Shown here: positions 17,547 through 26,252 of the stretch, piece after piece | Position numbering within the stretch: position 1 is the first letter of the stretch | Layout: the number at the start of each line of letters is the position of its first letter | NCBI RefSeq assembly: GCF_017877055.1 | Contig: NZ_JAGIPG010000002.1 | Coordinates: 1,302,001 to 1,366,000, forward strand | Length of the DNA: 64,000 nucleotides | Source of the DNA: Neorhizobium galegae | GTDB taxonomy: Bacteria; Pseudomonadota; Alphaproteobacteria; Rhizobiales; Rhizobiaceae | Direction: 5' to 3' | Notes under the pieces: generated by a model | Database searches by the model: none | The model's input: the letters and a program-made list of their open reading frames with translations, nothing else | Told to the model about the DNA's origin: nothing | Position numbers and translations under genes: made by a program

Positions 17547-17851
17547 TGCCCTGACCAAAATAAGTGCCGTTGCGACTAAAGATAGCAGTTTCTTCCCATT
17601 TGCGAAGGTTCGCATTCCCATAGTTGTGTGGGTCGCTAGCATCCATAGCAGAACGTCTGCCGTTCTCACCCTAACCGCCGTTACTGTGCGGGGTGTCAAA
17701 TAGCTGCTTTCGAGCGCGGCTACGAACGATCAAGGGGTCCAAAATGAGGGAGCAAAAGCTGCGCGCCGATTTAGACTTCCAGCGACCGCTTTGGGCCGAA
17801 AGTTGACGTAAGGCGTCTTTCTCCTAGTCCAGCCAAACTAGGCTCCACACC
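17547..17851. other. Right flank of the AT-rich island
   Basis: 305 bp with no convincing gene; composition returns to chromosomal GC between about 17680 and 17830. It contains ACCGCTTTGGGCCGAAAGTT near 17787-17806, reminiscent of degenerate rhizobial intergenic sequence. The segment near 17730 (GATCAAGGGGTCCAAAATGA) could be a worn transposon end, but no transposase fragment was found. Confidence 0.35.
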
Positions 17852-18505
17852 TCACCCCTCCACCAACAACCCCGAAACCAGCGTCAAAAACGCCTCCACC
17901 GCCTTCTTCGACACCGCCTCAGGGTCCTCCGCACTGGCGATCCAAAGTGCGGCACTCAAGGTGGCGCCGTTGACGAGGCGGGCGGTGGCTTCGGCGTCGA
18001 TGGGGCGGATCGTGCCCTGGTCGATCAGGGTCTGCAAGCTTGCGGTGGTGGCGCGGATGCAGGCGCTCTGGTTCGGCCATTGCGACGGATCGCCGAGCAC
18101 GGCCGGGCCGTCGAGCAGCATGATGCGCTGGATCTCCGGCTCCAGCGACATCTCGATATAGGCGACGCATTCGTCGACGAAACCCTGCCAGGGCGTTTCG
18201 GCCCTCGATGAAATGGCGCAGAGCCGGTCGGACATTTCCGCGTCGATCTGCATGATCACCGCCAGAAGCAGGCCCTTCTTGTCGCCGAAATGGTGATAGA
18301 GCGCCCCGCGCGTCAGCCCGGCGCCGGCGGTGAAATCGTCCATCGAGGCTTCGGCATAACCTTGGCGCGCAAAGGCGTCCCTTGCGGCGGCGATCAGCTT
18401 CGCCTTGGTTTCGGCGATCATTTCCTTGCGCGGCCTGGCCGCAAGCCGCGGCGTCGTTCCGGAAGCCATCTCCGTGACGATCTTGTCTGCCATCTTTTCT
18501 GCCAT
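17852..18505 (-). CDS. TetR/AcrR-family transcriptional repressor
   Basis: 217 aa. The N-terminal helix-turn-helix is typical: IAAARDAFARQGYAEASMDDFTAGAGLTRGALYHHFGDKKGLLLAV at about 37-85. The C-terminal ligand-binding domain is AcrR-like. It is divergently transcribed from an MFS exporter, and three identical-arm palindromes lie between the two genes, the standard layout for a TetR repressor controlling its own gene and an efflux pump. The start at 18505 was chosen; MADKIV at 18493 is an alternative. The inducer is unknown. Confidence 0.9.
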   Translation of the reverse strand: MAEKMADKIVTEMASGTTPRLAARPRKEMIAETKAKLIAAARDAFARQGYAEASMDDFTAGAGLTRGALYHHFGDKKGLLLAVIMQIDAEMSDRLCAISSRAETPWQGFVDECVAYIEMSLEPEIQRIMLLDGPAVLGDPSQWPNQSACIRATTASLQTLIDQGTIRPIDAEATARLVNGATLSAALWIASAEDPEAVSKKAVEAFLTLVSGLLVEG

Positions 18506-18524
18506 GCGGACTCCGAATTATTCG

Positions 18525-18592
18525 CATACGTGCCGTATGTTAATTGACATACGAAACGTATGCGACTATTTAACTTACATACGCAGCGTATG
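18525..18592. promoter_or_regulatory. Three tandem TetR operators, CATACG-N3-CGTATG
   Basis: Three 15-bp palindromes with identical half-sites CATACG/CGTATG and 3-bp centres (TGC, AAA, CAG) lie at 18525-18539, 18548-18562 and 18578-18592. Start-to-start spacing is 23 and 30 bp. They occupy the core of the TetR-MFS intergenic region and so almost certainly overlap both promoters. The regularity supports cooperative repression by the TetR protein. Confidence 0.85.
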
Positions 18593-18627
18593 TAAGTCCT
18601 CATTCAAAATAACCCAAGGAGCAGGTT

Positions 18628-19851
18628 ATGCCCAATCCCTATCGCGAAATATTCGCAAGGCCGGGTACGAAAGGTTTTTCCGCCGCCGCTTTCGTGGCGA
18701 GGCTGCCGCTGCCGATGACGACGATTGGCCTGGTCGCCATGCTCTCCCAGACGCATGGCGAATATTGGCTGGCCGGCGCGGTCTCGGCCACGTTTGCGCT
18801 CGCCAATGCCTTCATCTCCCCGCAGGTCTCGCGCTGGGTGGATGCCAGGGGCCAGTCGGCGGTTCTGGTGCCGACCACGATCGTCACCTTTTTATCGCTG
18901 ATTGGTCTTGCCGCCGCCGCCTGGATGCGCTGGCCGAACTGGACGCTGTTCGCCTTCGCGCTGATCGCCGGGCTTATGCCGAGCATGATGGCGCTGGTGC
19001 GCGCCCGCTGGTCGGAAATCTATCGCGACCGGCCGGAACTGCACACCGCCTTCGCCTTCGAATCGGTGATGGACGAGCTCGTCTATATCTGCGGCCCGGT
19101 CTTCGGAATCGGCCTCAGCGTCGCGCTCTTCCCGGAAGCAGGCGTGCTCGCCTCCGCCGCTTTCCTGGCGGTCGGCACGACGCTGTTCGTGGTCCAGAAA
19201 TCCACGGAACCGAAGGTCGATCCGCATCGGATGAAAGGCGGCGGCTCGGTCATGCGGCTGCTGCCCATGTGGTTCCTGGTCGTCGTCTTCGCCGGCATGG
19301 GCGTCATCTTCGGCACGGCGGAAGTCTCGGTCGTCGCTTTCTCGGAAGCGCTGGGCAACAAGGGGGCCGCCAGCTACATCCTGTCGGCCTATGCCGCCGG
19401 CTCCTTCGTGGTCGGCATCGTCTTCGGCGCCATCAAGTTCAAGTCGTCGCTTGCGCGCCGGCTGCTCTTCGCCAGCCTGGTTGCCGCGGTCACCACGCTG
19501 CCCATGCCCTTCGTCGGCAGCCTCTGGGGCCTGACGGCGGTTGTCTTCCTCGCCGGTGCTGCGATCTCGCCGACCTTCATTTCCGGCATGACGCTGATCG
19601 AACGCATCGTCCCGTCGTCGCAGGTTACCGAAGGCATCACCTATGCCATGACCGGCATGAGCATCGGCTTTGCGGCCGGCTCGTCGCTCGCCGGCTGGAC
19701 GATCGACGCCTACGGTGCCTCCAACGGTTTCTGGGTCGCGGTGGCCGGCGGCGCGCTGGCGTTCACGACGATGCTGATCGGATATGGTTTGTTGAACCGG
19801 CCGGAGCCGCAGGCGGTGCCGGGTGGCGTGGCGCTCAATCCCGCCGAATAA
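18628..19851 (+). CDS. MFS exporter controlled by the divergent TetR
   Basis: 407 aa with about 12 membrane segments. MFS features include SPQVSRWVDARGQSAVLV in loop 2-3 (a degenerate motif A), MALVRARWSEIYRDRPELHTAFAFESVMDELVYICGP around helices 4-5, and the helix 11 glycine-rich AMTGMSIGFAAGSSLAGW. AAGGAG lies 6 bp upstream of the ATG. Divergence from a TetR gene with multiple operators points to drug, antimicrobial or metabolite efflux; the substrate is not known. Confidence 0.88.
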   Translation: MPNPYREIFARPGTKGFSAAAFVARLPLPMTTIGLVAMLSQTHGEYWLAGAVSATFALANAFISPQVSRWVDARGQSAVLVPTTIVTFLSLIGLAAAAWMRWPNWTLFAFALIAGLMPSMMALVRARWSEIYRDRPELHTAFAFESVMDELVYICGPVFGIGLSVALFPEAGVLASAAFLAVGTTLFVVQKSTEPKVDPHRMKGGGSVMRLLPMWFLVVVFAGMGVIFGTAEVSVVAFSEALGNKGAASYILSAYAAGSFVVGIVFGAIKFKSSLARRLLFASLVAAVTTLPMPFVGSLWGLTAVVFLAGAAISPTFISGMTLIERIVPSSQVTEGITYAMTGMSIGFAAGSSLAGWTIDAYGASNGFWVAVAGGALAFTTMLIGYGLLNRPEPQAVPGGVALNPAE

Positions 19852-19855
19852 TGGC

Positions 19856-19877
19856 AGGGGCCGCCCGGGCGGCCCCT
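19856..19877. terminator. 22-bp perfect palindrome between convergent genes
   Basis: AGGGGCCGCCC and GGGCGGCCCCT form a perfect palindrome filling the gap between the MFS exporter (ends 19851) and the convergent GNAT gene (ends 19877). It has no T tract, but location and symmetry suggest a bidirectional terminator or transcript-end stabiliser. Confidence 0.5.
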
Positions 19878-20374
19878 CAACTTTCCGGAGACAGGCGCTC
19901 GAAATAATAGCGTTCCATCTCGGGCACGTAACGCACCACCTGAAAGCCCGTCTTTTCGAGCAGTCGCCGCGAGGCGGCATTTTCCGGCCGGGCAAAGGCC
20001 CCGACCTTCGGCAGTTTCAGCACCTCGTCGGCTTCATGCATCGCTGCCGCCGTCAGCTCGCGGCCAAATCCCTTGCCCCAGCTATCGGGGTGAAAGTAGT
20101 AGCCAAGCTCGACGCCCCAGCCGGGATCGAAGGGATCGTCGTAAAGCCCGCCCCAGCCGATGATCCGGCCACTCTCCTTCAGCTCGACGGTCCAGGGGGC
20201 GTAACCGTCGCGCCGCCGCCGCCATTCGTGCACCGCCACCCGCCGCCGGCATTCCCTCGGTGAGCCGTCCACATGGGTGAACCGCATCGCGTTCGGGTCG
20301 CCGAGGAATTCGAACAGGGCAGGCACGTCGGCAAGCTTTGGGCGCCTGAGGATGAGCCGGTCGGTGACGATCAT
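19877..20374 (-). CDS. GNAT-family N-acetyltransferase (RimJ/RimL-like)
   Basis: 165 aa. It begins MIVTDRLILRRPKLADVPALFE, the standard start of the Acetyltransf_3 group, which acetylates N-termini or small amines with acetyl-CoA. WTVELKESGRIIGWGGL and the CoA-binding turn SWGKGFGRELTAAA (a Q/RxxGxG/A variant) are present, and ENAASRRLLEKTGF is the C-terminal family signature. The ATG at 20374 is used; a GTG at 20386, adjacent to the MOSC stop, is an alternative. It is probably co-transcribed with the MOSC gene upstream. Confidence 0.85.
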   Translation of the reverse strand: MIVTDRLILRRPKLADVPALFEFLGDPNAMRFTHVDGSPRECRRRVAVHEWRRRRDGYAPWTVELKESGRIIGWGGLYDDPFDPGWGVELGYYFHPDSWGKGFGRELTAAAMHEADEVLKLPKVGAFARPENAASRRLLEKTGFQVVRYVPEMERYYFERLSPES

Positions 20375-20386
20375 CGATGGAACCAC

Positions 20387-21238
20387 TCAACCCCGCCGCT
20401 TGATCGCCCAGGCCTCCGCCCGCTCGCCGATCACGCTCGCCACGTCGCCGATCTTCACCTGCCCGGTGCCGCGCGGCACGGCGTTCCACCCGAACAGCGG
20501 GCCGGGCACGCGCCGGTCGGCGGACATGCGGATGCGGCCCATGGCGGGGATCGGATCGGGCACGTCGCGCGAGCCGGTCTGCTGGTCCTGCGTGGTCATG
20601 ATGCAGCGGGCGCAGGGTTTGACGAAATCGAAGCGGATGCCGGCGATCTCGATACCGGTCCAGCCGTCCTCCGCCCAAGGTTCGTCGTGGTCGAGCACGA
20701 TGTTCGGCCGGAACCGTTCCATGCCGACCGCGCCTTCGCTCCTGGCCACCATGTCCGCATTGAGCGCGGCAAGCGAGCCCGTCGTGGTCACCAGCACCTG
20801 GTAGCCGTCGGCAAAGGTCACGGGCGAATTGTCGCCCGCCCATTCCGGGCTTGCGACGCGCCGGGCCTGTCCGTCGAAGAACACCAGCCGGATATCCCGC
20901 CCGAGCCATTCCGACAGTGTCTGATTGGCTGCATCGTCGGCAAGCGCCGCGTTGACGCTGGATTTCCACACCACCGTCTCCATGCGCCGGTCGGCCGGCG
21001 GCCGGGCGACCCGGATCTCGCCTTTGCCCTCCATGGCGAAGCGCACGGAACCCGCTTCCGGATAGACCTCGAGCCTGGCAAGCGGCTGCAATTCCCGCTG
21101 GGTGATGAACATGCCGGTCGGATCGACGACCATCATCTCCCGGTCGCCGGGAATGCCCGATGCCGCGATCTCCGCCTCCGTCAGGGCGATGCCGCGGCCG
21201 CTCTTCAGGGGATAGAAATTGAGTTCGCTGATCCGCAT
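20387..21238 (-). CDS. MOSC-domain protein (YcbX-like molybdenum cofactor enzyme)
   Basis: 283 aa. The N-terminal MOSC_N beta-barrel (ISELNFYPLKSGRGIALTEAE ... GDREMMVVD) is followed by a MOSC domain with the cysteine motif VKPCARCIMTT (two Cys), the proposed Moco or sulfide ligand region, and SPVTFADGYQVLVTT. In E. coli, YcbX reduces N-hydroxylated bases using the molybdenum cofactor; YiiM is similar. A role in detoxifying N-hydroxylated compounds is inferred from the family. It lies between an HD hydrolase and a GNAT gene on the same strand. Confidence 0.85.
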   Translation of the reverse strand: MRISELNFYPLKSGRGIALTEAEIAASGIPGDREMMVVDPTGMFITQRELQPLARLEVYPEAGSVRFAMEGKGEIRVARPPADRRMETVVWKSSVNAALADDAANQTLSEWLGRDIRLVFFDGQARRVASPEWAGDNSPVTFADGYQVLVTTTGSLAALNADMVARSEGAVGMERFRPNIVLDHDEPWAEDGWTGIEIAGIRFDFVKPCARCIMTTQDQQTGSRDVPDPIPAMGRIRMSADRRVPGPLFGWNAVPRGTGQVKIGDVASVIGERAEAWAIKRRG

Positions 21239-21248
21239 GGTTTCTCCT

Positions 21249-21911
21249 TCAAATCTCGTCGATGAAGAGGTCGAGGACCTGTCTCAGCCGCGCGTGCCGC
21301 TCAGTGGCAAAAGCCCGGCCCGCGGCCGTCTGGAAGCCGTCGGCGAGCTTGAACAGTTTCACTTCGAAATGGTCGATCGCAAAGGCCTTGTCGTCGAGCG
21401 GCCGGTGTCTGGCCAGCGGATCGGCCGGGTCGTAGAGGCCGGAGCCCATGCGCCCGGCGATATAGAAGCAGCGCGCCGCGCCCACCATGCCGATCGCGTC
21501 CAGCCGGTCGGCATCCTGCAATATCTTCGCCTCCAGCGTCTCCGGCGTTATGTTCGCCGAAAAACTGTGCGCCGTCACCGCATGGGCGACGGATGCGACA
21601 TCCGTCTTGTCCCAGCCGAGATCGCCAAGGATCAGGGACGCCTTCTCCGCCGCCAGCCGCGAGGCCTGCGCCCTGAGCGGCGAGTTCTTCTCGACCGACA
21701 CGCAATCATGCAGCAGCACGGCGGCCGCCAGCACCCGTCCGTCGCCACCTTCCTTTGCATGGATGCGCATCGCGTTGCGGAAGACGCGCAGGATATGGGC
21801 GATGTCGTGCGAGCCGTCGTCGCCCTCGGTCGCATGCGGGATCAGGGTCTCGGCAAGCGCTTCGAAAGGCAAGAAGGCTGCGGCCAGAGGAGAGGCAAGC
21901 GAAGCGGTCAC
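21249..21911 (-). CDS. HD-domain phosphohydrolase
   Basis: 220 aa, YedJ-like. The metal-binding HD signature is present: SHDIAHILRVFRNAM (His-Asp), VLLHDCVSVEKNSP (His-Asp), HAVTAHSF and KILQDADRLDAIGMVGAAR (final Asp). Members hydrolyse phosphomonoesters, possibly nucleotides; the substrate is not known. The start is GTG at 21911, overlapping the stop of the upstream DUF2339 gene by 4 bp (GTGA), so translation is coupled. Confidence 0.85.
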   Translation of the reverse strand: MTASLASPLAAAFLPFEALAETLIPHATEGDDGSHDIAHILRVFRNAMRIHAKEGGDGRVLAAAVLLHDCVSVEKNSPLRAQASRLAAEKASLILGDLGWDKTDVASVAHAVTAHSFSANITPETLEAKILQDADRLDAIGMVGAARCFYIAGRMGSGLYDPADPLARHRPLDDKAFAIDHFEVKLFKLADGFQTAAGRAFATERHARLRQVLDLFIDEI

Positions 21912-24679
21912 GAAGCGGTTTCCTGGGAATCGGTGGTGGCGGTGTCACCACCCTTGTTCACCAGAATGCGCTGGTAGAAAAGCCCGATCCCGATCAGCAC
22001 CGCGCCGAGCCCGATGAACGACAGCGCCCGAAGAATCCCTTCGAGGTTCGACATGTCGACCAGGAACACTTTCACCACCGCGACCAGCACCAGCCCGGCG
22101 GAAGCCAGCCGCAGGCTCTTGGCGTCGAGCTTCGAGCCGAGCGCCAGAAGCGCCACGCCGATCAGCAGCCAGACCACCGAATAGGTATAGGTCTCGGCGG
22201 CCAAAAACCCCTTCCAGTCGGCGATGTTCTCGCCCTGCCAGAAGCGGCGCACCGAAAGCGTCGCCCACAGGAAGCCGAGCACCGCGCCGGCGAGCGCCAG
22301 CATGGTCACGTAAGGCATCGGCCGCCGCCCGCGCGCATAATAGGCGACCAGCGCATAGGCGAGGCCGGGCAGAAGGTAACCGAGCAGCAGCAGGTTGAAG
22401 AAAGGCCAGGGGCCGGTGTTTTCGCCGCTGAAATAGGGGTTGAGCGCAAACACGTGCAGCGACAGCGCGTTGATCGTCGCGAGCACGCCGGCGATCATCG
22501 AACCCCAGCGGAACACCGGGCTCGGCGACTTGAGATCGAGCGTCATCAATATGCCGGAGAAACCCACCGTCAGCAGCGTGTAGATCGACTGTTCGCCGAG
22601 CGTCGGCACCCGGTCGTCGAGCACGCCGCCGTTCATCGCGTGGCGCACCAGAACGGCAACCGTCATCAGACCGGCGAGCGACGCGAGCGCCTGCATCAGG
22701 TTGCGGATGCGGAAATCGGCCGAATCCTTCAAGAGATAGGCCGTCACGATCGCCAGCAGCGTCGGAATGCCGTAACCCGGCAGAAGCGCGTTGAAGAACG
22801 GCGTGGTGCCGAGACTGTTCTGGCCGATCAGCGTCGGCTCCCAGGCGATGCGGCCGAAGACGATCAGGATCGCCGCCGCCATCATCCACGGCAGCGCCGG
22901 CCACGGCCGTGCCCGCATGCCGAGCACATAGGCGAAACCCAGCACGGACAGGAGAATGGTGGTGACGATGCCGTTGGTCAGTGCATGCAGCGCAAACGTG
23001 AAACCGGCAAACGAGCCGGCAACGAGCAGATTGGCCGCCCAGTCGATGCGTCCTCCCCGTGTTTCGTCACGTTCACGGAACAACCATTCGGCGCCCGCCA
23101 AGAGCACGAGGCCGAGGCCGAGCCCGTAAAGTCCGTGCGTCCAGTCGCGTCCGAGATTGCCGAAATTGAGGAAGCTGATCGTCGCCAGCGCCACCGGCAC
23201 GCCGGACATCAGTACGCTCCAGACCATAGCAAATTCCAGCTCCGTTTTGCGGAAGCGCCTGAGAAACGCAAAGCCGAGCATCGTGAACACCGCCCCGAGC
23301 AGCAGGCTGACTGCGATTTCGGTCGTATAGGTGATGACAGGCAGTGGCTCGTTGCCGACCGGCTGCGGCACATAGGTGTCGAGCAGCGAAATCGCCACGA
23401 TGGCAAGGCTCAGCACCGCTCCGCCGGCGGCGATCATCGCCGGCCAGACCGTGTAGATGCGGCTGGCGCCGAGTGCCGCAAGTGCCGCGATCACCGCCGC
23501 GGCGGGAAAATACGGATCGATGCCGGTCACCGGGTTGGTCGCCAGCATGGCGAGCGACGGCAGAACCGACATGATCGCCACCGACAGCGTGATGGTCAGC
23601 GGCTGGCGTCCGAGCATTCCGCCCCAGCCGGTCTTGGCCACCCGGTCCCTGCCATAGACTGCACCCGGCCAGAAGAAGCCGGTACCGGCGATCATCACGA
23701 TCAGCGTCAGAGCCGGCGGCATCGGGTCGAAATCGTCGGCTCCCACGGCATAGGCAACCACCCACAGCCCGATGCCGATATTGGCGAGCATCGGCACGAT
23801 CGTCCATTGGCGGAAGCGCGAGGCGGCATTGACCGCCACCCAGGCGAGGCCGAGGAAGAGGAACAGCGCATTGGCGTTCGGCTCGCCGCTGGCGACGAGG
23901 CCGGGCGTCAGCAGCGAGGCAAGCAGGCCGAGTCCGGCCAGCGCCTGCCCGTGCAGCAGCGAGAGCGCGATGGTGGCAAACGAGACGAGCGCCAGCAGGA
24001 CGAAGGCCGGCGTCGCGCCGATGAATTCGTAGACGCCATAGGCGGCATAGATCGCGCCGAGCAGCGTCACCGCACCGGCGGCCGTCAGCGCGCCGGGGAT
24101 CATCGCATTTCTGAACCGGTCGGACACCTGCGGCATCGCCCGGCGCCGCACGATCTCGCCGCCGGCCATCAGGACGAGGCCGAACAGGCAGGCGAGCGTC
24201 AGGCGCGCGCCGGGACCAAGCAGCCCCGCCTCGATCGAATAGCGCACCAGGAAGATGCCGCCGAAGGCCAGCGCCACGCCGCCGACCCAGACCGGCCAGC
24301 GGGCGCCGAGATAACTTTCGAGGTTTTCCTTGGTTTTCGGCTTGGCAGTCAGCGGTACCGTGGCCACCGTGGGAGCAGGGACTTCTTCTGCGGCCGCAAT
24401 CTCTTCGGCCGTCACGCTCGCCGCGATCGTCTCTTCCGGCAGGGCTTCGGCCGCAACCGGTTCGGCCTTTGATGCTGGTTCTTCGATCACGGCCTCGGTA
24501 GCGGCAATGGCCGCCACGACGGGAGCCACCGCCGGCGCCGCCCCGGAGACCGGTTGCCGAACCAGGAGATCGGCCTTGATCGCCTCGAGTTCTGTTTCGA
24601 GTGCAGTCACCCGGTTCGATGTCTTGCGATTGAGACCCACCATCAGGATCACCAGCAGCAGAAGGAGGATTTCAATCAT
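21908..24679 (-). CDS. DUF2339 large inner-membrane protein
   Basis: About 923 aa. A single N-terminal hydrophobic segment is followed by a short coiled coil (VTALETELEAIKADLL) and an Ala/Glu/Pro-rich linker to about residue 105. About 25 membrane helices follow and fill the remainder, the architecture of DUF2339 proteins. KTKENLESYLGARWPVWVGG marks the entry to the membrane domain. Function is unknown; members are often linked to cell-envelope stress. The ATG at 24679 (MIEILLLLL) was chosen; a GTG at 24685 is equally possible. It is translationally coupled to the HD hydrolase downstream. Confidence 0.85.
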   Translation of the reverse strand: MIEILLLLLVILMVGLNRKTSNRVTALETELEAIKADLLVRQPVSGAAPAVAPVVAAIAATEAVIEEPASKAEPVAAEALPEETIAASVTAEEIAAAEEVPAPTVATVPLTAKPKTKENLESYLGARWPVWVGGVALAFGGIFLVRYSIEAGLLGPGARLTLACLFGLVLMAGGEIVRRRAMPQVSDRFRNAMIPGALTAAGAVTLLGAIYAAYGVYEFIGATPAFVLLALVSFATIALSLLHGQALAGLGLLASLLTPGLVASGEPNANALFLFLGLAWVAVNAASRFRQWTIVPMLANIGIGLWVVAYAVGADDFDPMPPALTLIVMIAGTGFFWPGAVYGRDRVAKTGWGGMLGRQPLTITLSVAIMSVLPSLAMLATNPVTGIDPYFPAAAVIAALAALGASRIYTVWPAMIAAGGAVLSLAIVAISLLDTYVPQPVGNEPLPVITYTTEIAVSLLLGAVFTMLGFAFLRRFRKTELEFAMVWSVLMSGVPVALATISFLNFGNLGRDWTHGLYGLGLGLVLLAGAEWLFRERDETRGGRIDWAANLLVAGSFAGFTFALHALTNGIVTTILLSVLGFAYVLGMRARPWPALPWMMAAAILIVFGRIAWEPTLIGQNSLGTTPFFNALLPGYGIPTLLAIVTAYLLKDSADFRIRNLMQALASLAGLMTVAVLVRHAMNGGVLDDRVPTLGEQSIYTLLTVGFSGILMTLDLKSPSPVFRWGSMIAGVLATINALSLHVFALNPYFSGENTGPWPFFNLLLLGYLLPGLAYALVAYYARGRRPMPYVTMLALAGAVLGFLWATLSVRRFWQGENIADWKGFLAAETYTYSVVWLLIGVALLALGSKLDAKSLRLASAGLVLVAVVKVFLVDMSNLEGILRALSFIGLGAVLIGIGLFYQRILVNKGGDTATTDSQETAS

Positions 24680-25202
24680 CGGCACGCTCGCTCGCGGGTG
24701 AAGAGTTCGGTCAAGCGGTTATACAATTGCCGGGCGAGGGAAGGGAAGAGCCGTGTTCCACACCAATCACCGATCGGAAGCCATGGAAACTATTGTCGTT
24801 TTCACAGCAGCGCCATGCCGCGTTCTGTGGCCGGGGCGGGTTTCAGGCTGGATGGCCGACAATGGTCCGCGGCTCCGCAGCTGTGCAAGACGCTGTCCGC
24901 CTCGTTTTCTTCTCAACTGCTTCCGTACCGCATTCGCGTGATGGGCGAGGGCGTGGCCCATCGTTTCGCTAACTGGCTGAATGATATGGAAAAGGAATTT
25001 CAGTGTTCGCGCCCGACGTGCGGTTCTCCATCGGTTCTGCCAAAAACATTGGCAGAATTCTGCGCGCTAGAACGGCAATCGCATATATTATGATCAATAC
25101 TAAAATATGATGGTTTTATGTGCAGTTTCGGCTTGCGCGGCCTATGAATTAACGCTTGGATGCAAACCATCCGAACAAAAAACTCCAGGGGGACGACCTT
25201 TC
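24680..25202. other. Intergenic region before the ABC importer
   Basis: About 520 bp. The 3' part is AT-rich (25078-25115) and probably holds the importer promoter. A perfect 9-bp inverted repeat TTCTGCCAA-N5-TTGGCAGAA lies at 25035-25057 and could be an operator or a small hairpin. I searched by eye for a thiamine pyrophosphate riboswitch, sometimes found before NMT1/THI5-type importers, and saw none. Short open frames here look non-coding. Confidence 0.4.
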
Positions 25203-26243
25203 ATGATCTCGCGCAGACTGCTTTCAAAACTGTCGGCCGTCACGGCGCTGGCGCTTGCTGCCGGCTTTTCCATGCCCGCCACTTCCGCGCTGGCGCAAAC
25301 CGCGGTCAAGTTCACGCTCGACTGGAAGTTCGAAGGCCCGGCCGCCGGCTTCCTGCTCGCCCAGGACAAGGGTTACTTCAAGGCCGAAGGCCTCGACGTC
25401 ACCATCGATACCGGCAATGGCTCGGTCGAGGCGATCCCGCGCGTCGCGACTGGTGCCTACCAGATGGGTTTCGGCGACATCAACTCGCTGATCAAGTTCC
25501 TCGACGAGGATCCGAACCAGAAGATCAGGGCCGCGATGATGATCTACGAGCGCCCGACTTTCGCCGTCGTCGGCCGCAAGTCCCTCGGCATCACCACCGA
25601 TCCGAAGTCCTTGGAAGGCAAGAAGCTCGGCGCGCCGCCGCCGGATGGCGCTTTTGCCCAGTGGAAGGCCTTCAAGCAGGTCGCGAAGATCGACGATTCC
25701 AAGATCACGATCGAATCGATCGGCTTCCCGGTCCGCGAACCGATGCTCGCCCAGGGCAAGGTCGATGCGGTTTTCGGTTTCGCCTTCTCGGTCATCCTCA
25801 ACCTGAAGGCCCAGGGCATCAAGGATGACGACATTGCCACCATCCTGATGGCTGAGAACGGCCTCAACCTTTATGGCAACGCCATCCTCATCAACACCGA
25901 TTTCGCGGCCAAGAACCCGGCTGCCGTCAAGGGTGTCCTGAAGGCGCTCGCCAAGGGCTTTGCCGATGCCGTCGCCAAGCCGGAAGAAGGCGTCGCCGCC
26001 GTCCTCAAGCGCAACGAGACGCTCAACAAGGATATCGAGCTCGAGCGCCTGAAGATGGCGAACGCGATGAACATCAAGACCCCTTACGTCGTCGCCAACG
26101 GCTTCGGCGGCATCGACCCGGCGCGGCTCACCGCCTCCATTGACACGCTGAAAGTCTCCATGGGCCTCAAGGGCAACGTCAAGGCCGACCAGGTCTTCGA
26201 CGCCAGCTTCCTGCCGGCCAAGGAACAGCGGATGCTGCCCTGA
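25203..26243 (+). CDS. ABC transporter substrate-binding protein, NMT1/THI5-SsuA type
   Basis: 346 aa. A signal peptide (LSAVTALALAAGFSMPATSALAQ, cleavage near residue 32) sends it to the periplasm. The mature protein starts VKFTLDWKFEGPAAGFLLAQ and continues GYFKAEGLDVTIDTGNGS, the hallmark of the NMT1/THI5-like and sulfonate-binding families. Ligands in this group include pyrimidine precursors, alkanesulfonates, nitrate and riboflavin; the sequence does not decide. The ATG at 25203 follows AGGGGGA. It is the first gene of an importer operon with the ATPase and permease downstream, separated from the ATPase by a mosaic repeat. Confidence 0.88.
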   Translation: MISRRLLSKLSAVTALALAAGFSMPATSALAQTAVKFTLDWKFEGPAAGFLLAQDKGYFKAEGLDVTIDTGNGSVEAIPRVATGAYQMGFGDINSLIKFLDEDPNQKIRAAMMIYERPTFAVVGRKSLGITTDPKSLEGKKLGAPPPDGAFAQWKAFKQVAKIDDSKITIESIGFPVREPMLAQGKVDAVFGFAFSVILNLKAQGIKDDDIATILMAENGLNLYGNAILINTDFAAKNPAAVKGVLKALAKGFADAVAKPEEGVAAVLKRNETLNKDIELERLKMANAMNIKTPYVVANGFGGIDPARLTASIDTLKVSMGLKGNVKADQVFDASFLPAKEQRMLP

Positions 26244-26252
26244 TTGGACTAT

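Noticed and set aside
17547..17851. Insertion-sequence remnant next to the island
   Set aside because: GGGGTCCAAAATGA looks like a transposon end, but there is no transposase fragment, partner inverted repeat or target duplication.
21755..24472. Very long plus-strand open frame opposite the DUF2339 gene
   Set aside because: Its translation is Arg/His/Gln-rich low-complexity, typical of the antisense of a GC-rich membrane-protein gene; the minus strand has clear family features and membrane helices.
24680..25202. Thiamine pyrophosphate or cobalamin riboswitch before the NMT1-type importer
   Set aside because: No CUGAGA-type TPP core or cobalamin box could be found by eye in the leader, so the ligand cannot be inferred this way.
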